This document shows positions 11,434-21,526 of a DNA stretch of 64,000 nt, piece after piece (the stretch's first letter is position 1; the number at the start of each line of letters is the position of its first letter). A model generated the notes under the pieces. It saw only the letters and a list, made by a program, of their open reading frames with translations. It ran no database searches and had not been told where the DNA came from. Made by a program: the position numbers and the translations under genes. This DNA comes from Blepharisma stoltei (lineage: Eukaryota > Ciliophora > Heterotrichea > Heterotrichida > Blepharismidae): positions 682,001 through 746,000 of the forward strand of contig CAJZBQ010000047.1 in the NCBI GenBank assembly GCA_914767885.1. Direction: 5' to 3'.

Positions 11434-12786
11434 TTAAATCAAATTTTCTTCTATACGTTCTTCTGTGTGTTCTTCTGTAATAGCTGGTGGCGTAGATTTC
11501 GGCATCAAATATGTGATTTTTAAGCTCACTAACAGCGTTCCTGCCATGATTCAGAATGTGCCTTGATACCCTAGATACTAAATAAATTTTACCGGCCAAA
11601 TAAAGAGCTCAACACCCCATAAAGAAATTGCTAGTAAAGTGAACCCTAAGAATGACCAAGAAAGGATTCAATCGTCATGGGGATAAATTATTTTGCAAGC
11701 GACTATTATAATCAAATAAGTGCTGCTACCAAAAATGAAACCTAAAGTTGACCAAATAAAATAAAGGATTTTTACACTGGCTATATAATAGATAGTGCCG
11801 CATATAAACACTTGAGAAATAATTGCGACATAAGAAACTCTTTTCCAGTCATATTTATCAATTGCAAATCCCCATAAAAGTCTGGAAACCCCTCCCACCA
11901 GAAATCCAGTTGAGCCTAAATAGGATAAAAAGTGATCATCCTTTATTTTTGTATGGCCAAAATTTTTGTATTCTGAGACAAAATATGCATAAAATGCAAA
12001 ACTAAAAAAACAGTTCAAGCTCAGAAGCCAAAAATTTTTTTGCTTTGCAACATCTTTGAGAGTTAGCGTCCTTTGGTCCATTTGGGTTTCTTTGGTTCCT
12101 CCTTGAGATCTAACCATGTAAATTCCTAGTAAAGATGACACAAGATATATTAAAGACATCCATCTAATTGCACCAGGAACATTGTCATAAACAGAAGATC
12201 CGAAATACTGAGATTCGTCATCCTTATTCTCAGGGAAAGTTATAAATGGCGACTCATTGGATGGATTGATCAAGCTTGTCCATATCAGGCCAAATATAGT
12301 TGGTCCCAAACTATAGGCTGAAATTCCAAAACTTGATACAAGTCCAATATTACTTGGGAAAAACTCCCAGCAGGCCCAAATAATAGGCATATTCAGCATT
12401 CCACTGATTACTCCTGCATAGGTCCCATAGAGAATGCAAAAAAAATAATAATTTGTGGCAAAAGAACTTGCAAATAAAAAGAGTGATCCGGAAAGAGCTC
12501 CAACAGCAGCAGCAATTCTGCAGCCAAACTTTATACATATATAGCTTGCAATGACTGAATAATTATTACTAAATGCGATCGACTCAATAATGTATGAAAG
12601 AGTATAAGCCAGATACATATCTGATTCAGACACATTGTGGTTCTTTGCATGATAATAAGAAGCGAAATATAAACTAACAGCGCCTCACAAATTTATTGTC
12701 CCAGATACCTAATTATGCCTCACTAAGTTGACGATAAAGCACCCAACCAGTGCGAGCAGGCTTTTGGTCTTTTTGGAAAATGGCAT
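11434..12786 (-). CDS. major facilitator superfamily transporter
   Basis: 440 aa with about 12 hydrophobic helices, starting MPFSKKTKSLLAL at 12786 and ending EERIEENLI before TAA at 11434-11436. Two 15-nt introns lie at 12709-12723 (GTGAGGCATAATTAG) and 11578-11592. Without the second the frame would stop early, and with it the last helix and an acidic tail are added. TGA codes Trp at several membrane positions (NLWGAVS, HDDWILSW). The helix pattern and VSGTINLWG near the N-terminus resemble the OFA/monocarboxylate branch, so an organic anion substrate is possible, but the substrate cannot be read from sequence. The 3' end lies 57 bp from the end of the coiled-coil gene (convergent). Confidence 0.85.
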
Positions 12787-12842
12787 GTTTTTATTAAATT
12801 TTTAAATGGAAAGCTTATTTATTTACACAAAATAATTAGTTA

Positions 12843-13337
12843 CTATGCTACGTTGGTGATTTCTTCACATAAAGTTAGATAACTGCTGAGTTCTTTTCCA
12901 GCTGAAATAAGTTGATTTTTCAACCTAAGACTGGGGTCTATGGCTCTCTTTTTCTTGATAAATTCTACTGCATGCTCATAGGTTCAGCCTTTCTTGGCCA
13001 TGTAATAAGCTATTAGAACTATAGCACTTCGGTTTTTTCCCCACTTGCAGTGAACCAATACCTTTTCTCCTTTCGATTCTGCTTCATTTATGAATCTAAG
13101 GCAGTCTTGGAGATAAGGTATAACACTAAATGTCTTTCCTCTGGGCAAAGGCCTTATGCATAAGTTATACATCTTTTCATTAGCGGGCACATCAAAAAGT
13201 TGCAAAATGTGTTTAATTCCATGCGACTTTAGCTCGCTTTCGTTTTGTACACTGTATTGGTCTCCGATAAAGATGTTTTCGTCGATTTTATGCATATGAT
13301 ACTTCTTGACGCTTGTTCTAGACTCATTCACGCCCAT
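12843..13337 (-). CDS. dual-specificity protein phosphatase
   Basis: 164 aa, single exon, ATG at 13337, TAG at 12843-12845. The signature loop VHCKWGKNRSA contains the nucleophilic Cys and the Arg of the HCxxGxxR motif. The preceding KHILQLFDVPA and SVIPYLQDCLRFI match the compact DSP fold, and the general-acid loop is not obvious. The start MGVNES allows N-myristoylation. TGA codes Trp in AKKGWTYEHA. It dephosphorylates Tyr/Ser/Thr on unknown substrates. The neighbouring MFS gene is on the same strand, with its start (12786) about 57 bp downstream of this stop. Confidence 0.88.
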
Positions 13338-13985
13338 TTTAATTTTATTTCATATGCCTTAGTTAGGAAAGTTATCATCAGTATTTATCGAGTTTTTTTT
13401 TAAAGTCGAAATATACATTAACTCCCTATCCTTAGTTAACAGTTAAATTATTAGAAAATCAGTAATTGTAAAATAAATCTAAAAAAAAAAATTTAATATA
13501 TATATTATTATGATTATAATAATGAGATCTTTAGCTATTTCCTTTAATTATAGATTATTTGCATTATAAGACATAAATCTTATAAGATATATGAGATTTT
13601 TACCTCAAATATTTATATCTTTGAAACTTTTAAAATAAATAAAAATATATTTTTATTATGCAAACCTTATGATAGAATTTTTTGCTGACTAATCAAGGGA
13701 GAGTAATCAATTTTGGCAAAAAATAATTACAATTGGTGGGCAGAAGGGTCATTCATATTTTTGGTGAAATATTTTATCGGTCAGAATTTAAAACTATGTA
13801 TGCAATCGAGCGATTATAGAGGCTACGAGGCTGTGGATGAATATTTAGCAGCATTAATTAATAAATTTGAAAAATTGCTATCATCTCGCAAATAATTTTT
13901 CGCGAAGCTGAGTAAGAAAAATAACGCTATTTATTATTCATGCCTCAATTAATTACTAAATATTTTTAAGCTGTTATTTCTTAAA
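13338..13985. other. intergenic with a doubtful short reading frame
   Basis: AT-rich spacer. On the plus strand 13713-13895 is open (ends KFEKLLSSRK, TAA) with protein-like composition, but it has no ATG near its beginning and no similarity I recognise. It may be the last exon of a small gene or chance. Nothing else is seen. Confidence 0.35.
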
Positions 13986-14831
13986 ATGGCAATTCCACTT
14001 CTTATAGGAGATTTGCCATCTGAAAAGTTGGTTTTATCAACCAGTTTTGGCAAAACTAACTTCCTGATTAAAGTCTGATGCCCCAAGCTAAAGGATGCTC
14101 TGACTATAACTATATTAAAATTTACAATTTTGTTATGAGTTTATATTTAAGTAACTTTCGGCATTATTGATGATGTAAAATTTATCATTTTTTGATTGGT
14201 ATCAATGTTATATCTTGGCGAGATAGAACTAGAAAAAACAGAAAATAAGCCATCAGAAACTGTAAAGCCAAAGCCAAAAAGGCTATCGTATTCTCTTAAA
14301 CTTGAAGAGTTTAAACAATTTTCATTCCAAACTAATTTCTTTAAACAATTTGATTTCAAGCCTGGAAGACCAAGAAGAAAGCAAACTCTTGTATTTCCAA
14401 AACCAAAAACCCCTATTTCTTTGAGTATTTATGATATTGATTCTAAAATCAAGTTAAAAAATAGAAGAAGCATAGAAAATGTTGTAGAACCCCCTAAATC
14501 TAAGCCGGAATCGCTACCTTATGATGAACGAGTCAGAATATTCCAAGATTTTTCTAAACTAAGAGATTTAACCAATCGAAATCAATATCTTAAACAAGAA
14601 ATCATGAAATACGATAATTACTTTGCAATTCGACAGCCGAGTTTAAATACCTGCTCATCATGCCCAGTATTGCCTTCAATAACTTCAAATAGTCAAACTG
14701 ATTTTACATCTCCAAAATTATGAAGAAGAGATACTATTCAGCCTTCCCCATCGCATTCGAAAAAGAGAGTGAAAACATATGATCCAACTTCAAAACGACC
14801 GAGAAAATCAATTTCAAGCTATTTTATGTAA
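13986..14831 (+). CDS. unknown basic protein, N-terminus uncertain
   Basis: The secure part is 14205-14831, rich in Lys, Pro and Ser (KPKPKRLSYSLKLEEF, KSISSYFM at the end). It reads through one TGA as Trp and ends at TAA 14829-14831. Upstream, 13986-14147 (MAIPLLIGDLPSEKLV) is open in the same frame and is separated only by TAA at 14148. A small TA-bounded excision of about 45 bp (for example from GACTATA to AAGTAAC) would fuse both. It could instead start at the ATG at 14205. No domain is recognised; the basic, disordered composition suggests a nuclear or structural protein, without proof. Confidence 0.5.
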
Positions 14832-14849
14832 TTAATTATAATCTCTTGC

Positions 14850-15355
14850 ATTAGTGATGAAGGTAATCACACATGGTTGATAATATCCTTGCGCGGGGCG
14901 TCGCAATTAATGCAAGGAGTTATAAAAATTAATTAAGATACTTAGAACAGTACAGTTTTAGTCGTCTAGTTGCGTCTAGATATTTCCGTGTCCCACCAAT
15001 CTCAACGTAACTTATGCTGACAGCCCTTAACATCCACCAAGGGTTAGACAACACAGAACCTCCACCATTTTCCACATGTTGGGCTTACAGGCCGCTAGAT
15101 CAGCCTGCTTCGATAGCCAGAGCACACTTGGAGGCGATATTCACGCCTTTGATGGTTTATGTGTGAGCGACTTCTGTCTTACTTGCCTTTCACACTCACA
15201 TTCCCTTGGGACATGCTGGAGGGCAGACATATCCATCCCGGTGCTTACCTGTCTTTGCCTGGATATAAATCACATATAAAACAAAGCTTTAGTTATAAAA
15301 CGTAAAGTGAGTAGTGCCAATTGGCAAATCGAACCCTACAAATGTTGCCATTTTA
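14850..15355. mobile_element. retroposon-like insertion between genes
   Basis: GC-richer block between two gene ends. On the minus strand it starts AAAATGGCAACATTTG right next to the stop codon of the TPR gene and contains GGGTTCGATTTGCC, close to a tRNA B-box (GGTTCGANNCC). The left boundary is approximate. It may be tRNA-derived, but I cannot see a convincing A-box at the proper distance. Confidence 0.5.
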
Positions 15356-15358
15356 TAA

Positions 15359-16752
15359 TTATGTCCCATCAATCCCAATTTCAATAATTTTTTTCCTCTC
15401 AATTGGTGAGCCTGATAAAGGTAGAAAATTGCCAGGGTTATAATGGTAGCTATGATTCAAATTCACTTCTGGGCTACTTCTTTTTCTTGATCTTACATTC
15501 GGTAATGGAGATTTTCGGAGCCCTGGGCTATTCAACCTTGAAAAAGTATCTAGAATTTCTGGTTTTCTTGTCTTAATAAGTGGTGTTATGTTATGAGGAA
15601 TCACTCTTCCAAGTTCTCTTTTGGTTTGGCGAGTTTGGAGGAAATTATTAATAGCTCCATGCCTTTTGTTCAACTGCATCAGACTGTTTCACAAATTTTC
15701 AGTTAATTGGTTACTGGGTCCTAATCCACTGACTTAAAATAAAAATTTTAATTTTCGAAGCTCTATCTTTATAAATGTCTCTAAGTCCTTAATAATTTTT
15801 AAAAAACTAACCGATGAAACGGTAAGTGCTTTATAGAGAAATCATAGCCTTTTTGATAATGTTCCAAAGCTGAATCAAATTTTTGGAGATACTCTGATTC
15901 CACGCCAATGTTATAATGAGCAACAACCAGCGTTGTTATAGAATTTTCAGCTAAATTCTCATCATTATTTTCCAAATCCCTTACTCCCCTATTTTAAAAA
16001 AACAAAACTATTGGAAAAATCCCTATTTTTTGCCTAAAAACTCACCCTCTGTGAGCGATCAAAAAATTTTTTTAATAATATAATAATTTTTTATGAAAAA
16101 AATATTTGATTTATAAGTGATAATTGGAATAGTGAAATCTCTGCTAATCTGTTTATTTAAACAGCTTGCATTTTAAAACATAAATTCAAAAATTAAATAA
16201 ATATTTGCTCTCAAATTTTAAGAAATATGAATTCCCAAAAAAAATTTATTGTAAAATTAATATATAAATTTTTAAAAAAACTAATCCCTCCGTGAGCGAC
16301 AAAATTTTGTTCTCTCACGGTTGAGAGGGAGTTAGCAAGCTTAAAGCTTGCTTTGCGTAGCTCAACGCTATATCATGCTTTCCCAGTTGTGAATTAATTG
16401 CACAAATATTAAGCTGAGTTGATGCAATTGCTGCAGGGTCTGAATAAGTTTGCACTTCCAGTTTGAATGCTTGCTTCAAATAGAATAGAGCCACATTGGG
16501 CTGTTTGATTCGTTTATAGTGACAGCCGAAATTATTGAATGTGATTGCAGTTAATTTTAATCGATTTTGCATTCTACTAATATCAGGATTTGTCCCGTCG
16601 AGTAGAATTTTTTCAGCTTTTTGCAAAAGCTGAAGAGATTCTTTTGGATCATCTAAATTTGCCATAGCATTTTTGTTTAAGTCAAGAATGTGTGATTCTA
16701 GTTTGGAAATGTTATTCTCAGTAGAGTCTTCGACTTCAAGATTTTCAGACAT
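15359..16752 (-). CDS. tetratricopeptide-repeat protein
   Basis: 313 aa after removing a MITE (15984-16334) and a 101-bp IES (15724-15824); the remaining length is divisible by three. It starts MSENLEVEDSTENN. TPR helices are visible: FNNFGCHYKRIKQPNVALFY, AINSQLGKHDIALSYAKQ, VVAHYNIGVESEYLQKFDSA and IKHLGPSNQLTENLWNSL. The basic C-terminal tail of about 90 residues ends EIGIDGT. The junction IKHL|GPSNQ exists only after the 101-bp IES is taken out and matches kinesin-light-chain-like TPRs. It probably serves as a protein-binding adaptor; the partner is unknown. The insertion at 14850-15355 touches its stop codon. Confidence 0.82.
15724..15824. other. 101-bp TA-bounded IES in a TPR
   Basis: Between TA at 15722-15723 and 15823-15824. 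It contains TAA in both candidate frames. Removing it creates SIKHLGPSNQLTENLW, a canonical TPR helix pair. Confidence 0.82.
15984..16334. mobile_element. MITE-like IES, CCGTGAGCGAAC family (degenerate)
   Basis: TTA at 15981-15983 and 16332-16334. The unit is seen as CCCTCTGTGAGCGATC near 16043 and as a hairpin CCGTGAGCGACAAAATTTTG with its complement near 16290-16325. Excision joins ALSLLRDLENNDENLAE in frame. Confidence 0.87.
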
Positions 16753-17486
16753 TTTGAATAATGATGCTTTATCTCAAAATAGTTAATTTAATATAAGCAT
16801 TATATTCTTTATGCTATTTAGTTTTATTATATCTGTTTAATTATTATTAGTTCTGTTTATTAATCAATAATTCTTTTTATTATTTAGAGTATTTCACTAT
16901 TAGCGTGCTTGCATATTAATCAATATTACAATAAAGCAAAAAAGAAGCAAACGATATGAAAGATCTCAATTAAAAGCCCTTTTTCGCTTCTTTGATGATC
17001 TTATTTATAATTTGAAATTATCTCATAATGAAATGAGAATGCGATTAAAATGAAATGAGAATGAGATTAAAATGTTCTAAACAAATTAAACATAAGAAAT
17101 TTTAGCAAAAATCAAATTTGGTTTATACCACTTTTTAATATAAAATTAGTATAAGGTTTAAAAGCCTAACTCCTACCATTTAAATTAAAACAATATCCTA
17201 TTCTATTTAAAGAAGGGGGTTTTATTAAAAGAAAAATAAATTATGTTAATAATTTTGAATTTTAATTAATTTTTAAGAAGAAATAATTAAAAAAATAAAT
17301 AGATTTAGTATAAAAATCTACTTGAACTTTTCGTTAAATTAGAAGAAATAATTTTTTATTAAAATTAGTATTTCACTCGGAAATTTTCCTAAAAATAAAT
17401 TTTTTTCCAATTTATAGAGGGAAGTAACTATATTTTTAATTAAGAAAAGCATAATAAATAAATGATCAAAATAGTTTATTTTTTAT
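16753..17486. other. intergenic, very AT-rich
   Basis: About 730 bp with no open frame. Apart from the 22-bp tandem duplication at 17028-17071 nothing is seen. Confidence 0.5.
17028..17071. repeat. 22-bp tandem repeat, two copies
   Basis: ATGAAATGAGAATGCGATTA and its repeat with one change (GCG to GAG) follow each other directly at 17028-17049 and 17050-17071. Function unknown. Confidence 0.85.
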
Positions 17487-18648
17487 TTAATTATTTTCAC
17501 TTTCTCTTTTCCTTTGCTCATCTGCATAAGCTTTTCTGAATTCTCTGAATTTCATATATCCTTGATACTGTTTATAATTCTTCCTTACTCCCTCTCCATG
17601 AGCGAGCATATCCATTGAAAAATCCAGGGAAAAAACCACTCTCCATGAGCAAAAAAATTTTTAATAAATACTATTTTGATATATTAGTGATAATTAGTAT
17701 AATGAATCTCTAGTTGTGTTAAATTTTAAAAAACTTGAATTTTAAAACTAAATAAAAATTTCAAAAAAAACTAAACCCCTTACTCCCCCCCCCTCGAAGT
17801 TCGACCAAGATTTTTTTGGTCGAACTTCGAGGGGGTAAAGAAAAATTTTTTTAAAAAAAATTATATAGAATTTTTTTTATATAATTTAGTAGTTAAAAAA
17901 AAAAAATTTATCATATTCTTCTGTATGGTTGAGAGGGTGTAAGGGTTAGAAAAAATAGTGCAAGATGGTTTTGTAACGCTTTTTTAGAACTTGAATACAA
18001 AAATCGCAAGCTCATCCCCACATAGTTTAAAATTTTTGAAAAATTGCTTATTTTCCTAGTAAATTTATATAGGTCTTGGTCGAGCTTTGAGGGGGGTTAA
18101 TTTTCCAAAAAAATAGGAATTTTCCCTATATCTTGGTCGAACTTCGAGGGGGGGGAGTTAGCGAGCGAACAAAATTTTTTGTTTACTTATGGGTGGTGGG
18201 GAGTTAGCAAGTTCAATTCGCTATTCATTTTTTTGCTAACTCTATAAATAAAAAATAAGACAATCAAAAGGAAAAATAAAATTTGTAAGCTTTATATTAA
18301 CAAAATCATCCTAATACAACGAAAAAATCAATATTAGCTTAGTAAGAGCCATAACTCCTTGGATCATTCCCCAACAAATAGCACAAAAAATAAAATTCAG
18401 CAAAAACACAGTTAATACTTTTGTATCATCTTCTAACCCATCATCATCTTCTCCTGAGCCATCATTGCTCAACTGCATCAAATCTCTATATAATTCATAC
18501 TGGTAGCTTCATTACTTAATTTCAATGCTCTTGGCTCAGATAAAGCTTGAAGAAAACTCTTGTTTCCTTTGGCGTCTTCACTATACTGTTTGGATTCTAA
18601 AGTTATACACCCCAGAATAAGCAAAGTAAAAACGATATATTGTTTCAT
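17487..18648 (-). CDS. small membrane protein with signal peptide, interrupted
   Basis: Starts MKQYIVFTLLILGC at 18648 (signal peptide or first helix). It has an acidic stretch (DGSGEDDDGLEDD), a hydrophobic helix (VLTVFLLNFIFCAICWG), a second helix (LQILFFLLIVLFFIY) and a basic cytosolic tail ending KRESENN, TAA at 17487-17489. Three interruptions are needed: the MITE 17588-18206, a 49-bp IES 18288-18336 (joining MALTKL to QILFFLL), and one near 18500. The last is either a 17-nt intron or an 86-bp IES between two CAGTAT repeats, and frame arithmetic allows both. No family is recognised. The gene is likely real because all remaining segments agree in frame. Confidence 0.6.
17588..18206. mobile_element. 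MITE-like IES (outer), carrying a second MITE
   Basis: TTA at 17585-17587 and 18204-18206. The left end has CTCTCCATGAGCGAGC and CTCTCCATGAGC again about 50 bp on; the right end has GCGAGCGAACAAAATTT and GGGTGGTGGGGAG. A different family (17783-18160) is inserted in its inner right arm. Removing the whole joins ELNLLRKNYKQYQGYM. Confidence 0.82.
17783..18160. mobile_element. MITE-like element, TCGAAGTTCGACC family, nested
   Basis: TTA at 17780-17782 and 18158-18160. The unit CTCGAAGTTCGACCAAGA forms a snap-back hairpin at the left (about 17790-17832) and occurs twice in direct order at the right (about 18072-18092 and 18130-18155). The layout is the same as in the other families but mirror-oriented. 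Confidence 0.88.
18288..18336. other. 49-bp TA-bounded IES
   Basis: Between TA at 18286-18287 and 18335-18336; it contains stops in frame. Removal makes one continuous hydrophobic helix (MALTKLQILFFLLIV). Confidence 0.62.
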
Positions 18649-18933
18649 TGAATATTGTAAAACGGATACCTTTACAAAAATTAAGATAATTTTCCATTAC
18701 GAGATATGCTATCCAAATAGTGAACTTAAATATTATTTGGAAAAAAAATATAATGATGGAAAGTTCATATAAGTAAACTTTTGTCTTTTGGCCGAAACAG
18801 CAAAGAAGTGAAATCTATTCATGGAAATTACTATTTATTTGGAAAATAGAAGAAAATATTTGAAAATTTCCAAAAACTTTCAATATTTTTCCATAATATA
18901 TTATATGTGCAAATATCTCAATCTATACTTTTG

Positions 18934-19644
18934 TTAACTTAAAGGTGTTGCTTCTTGAAATAGTTTTATTTCTTCTTTAAACTGCTCTTGCATATCCCAC
19001 CAAGTTGACATACTTGACGGCTTTTCTCCTGAATAAACCTGTGGCCATACACTAGGCGCTGTTGTTTTAGCAAGCTTAATTTCTATTCTTCCAGTCAAGA
19101 TTTCATTAGTCTCAGTTCCTTCAGGATCAATGGCTTCAAAAAGTGGCAAATAAAGCTCAAACTTTAGCTTATGGTTTGAATGTATGCACTTAGCCATAAA
19201 CTCAATATGATCATTTTTCACATCAATAACTTTATCATAAACTTCATTGCATCCTGCAGCATCCATTCTGTGAGAAAATTTGATATCAAGATATATATGA
19301 GTCGTTGACTGTGCCCATCTGAAGCTTGGTCTTATTAATTGTGGATCTTTTTCTACATTAAATAAGTTGGACAATCTTGCTAAATATCTCTTATAGTTTT
19401 GCAAGAAATTTGTAACTGATTTTAATTCGACTTTAGATTCGTCCGCTTTAGAGATTAAATACTCAGCTTCATCCCAAGATCCTTTTTGAATATATGTCAA
19501 AATGCAACTAAATAAAGGTTACTCTGAGCTCAAATTTTCTGGAATAATTTGTTGAGCGATAACATCTTTGAGATCATAGGCTTGATCAAACATGTTCTCA
19601 CAGAGGAGCCCAAAACTTACGTGTATCAAGAATAGTAAAAGCAT
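18934..19644 (-). CDS. secretory CS (p23/NudC-like) domain protein
   Basis: 231 aa; ATG at 19644, TAA at 18934-18936, one 15-nt intron at 19508-19522 (GTAACCTTTATTTAG). The N-terminus MLLLFLIHVSFGLLC is a signal peptide. Residues about 90-200 look like a CS domain: FRWAQSTTHIYLDIKF, DVKNDHIEFMAK, KFELYLPLFEAIDPE, GRIEIKLAKTTAPSVWPQV. CS domains normally act as cytosolic Hsp90 co-chaperones or protein-binding modules; here the signal peptide would place it in the ER or secretory route. The start lies only 26 bp from the stop codon of the DHHC gene on the same strand. The fold assignment is by pattern only. Confidence 0.7.
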
Positions 19645-19670
19645 AAAAATATGGCTTTTTTAAAAATTAA

Positions 19671-21145
19671 TTAAATAGGGATTTTATATGCTCTATCACT
19701 TACTCCCCCCGCCCCCTCCGTGAGCGAACAAAAAAATTTTGTTCGCTCACGGAGGGGGGTTAATTTTTTTTTTTAAAAAAAATTTATATATAAATTTTAT
19801 AAAAATATTTTTTTCGAAATTTAAAAAAATCCTAATTTGCAAAAATTGGGAGCAAATATTAATTTAATTTGCAAAATTTATGTTTTAAAACGCAATTTGT
19901 TTAAAATTAAACAGAATTAGCTCTAGATTTCATTATACTAATTATCACTTATATATCAAAAATTTTTTTCCATTAAAATTTTTTCTATTAAAAAAATTTT
20001 TGTTCACTCACGGAGGGTGGGTTTTTGGTCAAAAAATGGCGATTTTCTAATGGTTTTGTTCGCTCACGGAGGGGGGGGGGAGTTAGCATTTGGTCTCTTG
20101 TAGATGTAGAACTTGCTGATTCAAAAATATTTCTTTTAGTTTCGTGAGAAGGAGAAACTTTTACTTCGACTCGTTCATCTGGAGGAGAGTCTCTTCTGAT
20201 TTTGCTTAAAGGTGGACTTAGGACGATTTTACTGCTAGCGCTAGGCTCGTTTCTGATTGGAATTGATGGGGAGGGCTTTGCAATGTTTGCAGGCTTGCTC
20301 TCATTCGGCGGTAATTCATCAATGCTAGTTCTAGTTTCATTATTCCAAACTACGCCATCTCCTATTTGCTTTCCGGTGGCACCTGTCATTGGCAAAAGCC
20401 ATAGCCAAGGATTTTGTCCGAAAACTTGAATCCAATTCCTTCACGTGCCTTTATTATAAATCCCTATCCTATTAACTGCTTTTTTATCCATTTGCTCAAT
20501 CGTGGTGGAGTTAGTCAATATAAGTTTTATATGAAACTTCATAAATAGTGTAAGCATCACTGATAGCAATGCAGAAAGTAAAAATGCTCCAATTAAAACT
20601 GCTTCTGAGTAAGCATGCAAATCTCTAGTATGTATTATATAAAGCAAATTGCCATAAGCGGGCTTTGAAAGCACCACGACTGCAATATACAAACAATTCA
20701 GCACATAAAATAAAACCAGAATAAAAAATTTCCTATTGAAAAAACCTACACAGTTGTTAAGCCATGGACAATGATGATCCATGTTCAATACGCATCGATT
20801 ACACGCTGAGCAATGATGACATCGCTCAGGTTTAAAAACGTGGCACATTAAGCAGTATCGTCGCCTTTTGGTCTCTGCATCTCCCATATAAAAGCCTCAT
20901 AGAGGCGGAACCATGCCTGGGTCTGTGAGCATTGCTTTGAAGAAGCTTCAAAGAAACATAAAAATCAAGATATGAAATACAGATAGAAAAGAGATGATCT
21001 TCAGATTTAAATTGGGGATGTCTTCTATATGAGTGAGATATAGCTGAATAACGTTGATGTAAATAAAAGAAACCACTAGAAATACAAAGAGTACAAAAAA
21101 ATTTCCCAGAAGTTTGGTGCAGTTTGTAAATGTGCATCTGCTCAT
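19671..21145 (-). CDS. DHHC protein S-acyltransferase
   Basis: 363 aa after removing the MITE at 19703-20085. Start MSRCTFTNC at 21145. Two N-terminal helices (FFVLFVFLVVSFIYI, IISFLSVFHILIFMF) and the DPGMVPP motif are followed by the Cys-rich domain RYCLMCHVFKPERCHHCS ending in the active-site DHHCPWLNNCVGFFN, two further helices, and a Ser/Pro-rich tail ending RAYKIPI, TAA at 19671-19673. TGA reads as Trp at several places (WSFFKAM, PLWGFYM, TWRNWI). It palmitoylates membrane or signalling proteins; the two MGCC-type kinases in this window are possible kinds of substrate, which is speculation. Its promoter is probably in 21146-21526. Confidence 0.92.
19703..20085. mobile_element. MITE-like IES, CCGTGAGCGAAC family, reversed orientation
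   Basis: TTA at 19700-19702 and 20083-20085. It has a hairpin of CCTCCGTGAGCGAACAAAA at the left (about 19715-19757) and two direct copies of the complement at the right (about 20000 and 20055). It is nearly a mirror copy of 4372-4764. Excision extends the DHHC tail to RDQMLSDRAYKIPI. Confidence 0.9.
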
Positions 21146-21526
21146 TTTATCTTTGCATGCATAGACAGTTATTTTGGTAAATTAGGAAGACGAAGAGAAT
21201 TTATTAAGTAAATAAAATTTATTTTGATACGATAGAAATGAAAAATTTGTTATTATCTTAATTCTCTTTTTTATCTTGAAAATAATTTGATTTTAGCTAA
21301 ATTTTATTTATTTTACCTTCTTCATCATTAAGTAGCCTAGTTCTCTACAATTGTTAAAAATTCATAATTCCAAAAATAAGCAATTAATAGTATATCGTAA
21401 TTAATTAAAAAGATGTAATAGAAAGCAAATGATTCTAAAAAATACGAGCTAATCAATAGAAGAAAAATTGATAGAATTCAAAGCCATATTTCTTCCATGG
21501 ACAAAAATATAAACTATTTATAAATA
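21146..21526. other. intergenic, divergent promoter region
   Basis: AT-rich 381 bp between two divergently transcribed genes. I see no element, RNA gene or repeat. Confidence 0.5.

Noticed and set aside
15807-15820. A 14-nt GT..AG intron (GTTTCATCGGTTAG) in the TPR gene
   Set aside because: It gives an odd C-terminus and a stop soon after. Removing the 101-bp TA-bounded segment 15724-15824 instead yields a perfect TPR helix pair and fuses two open segments into one gene.
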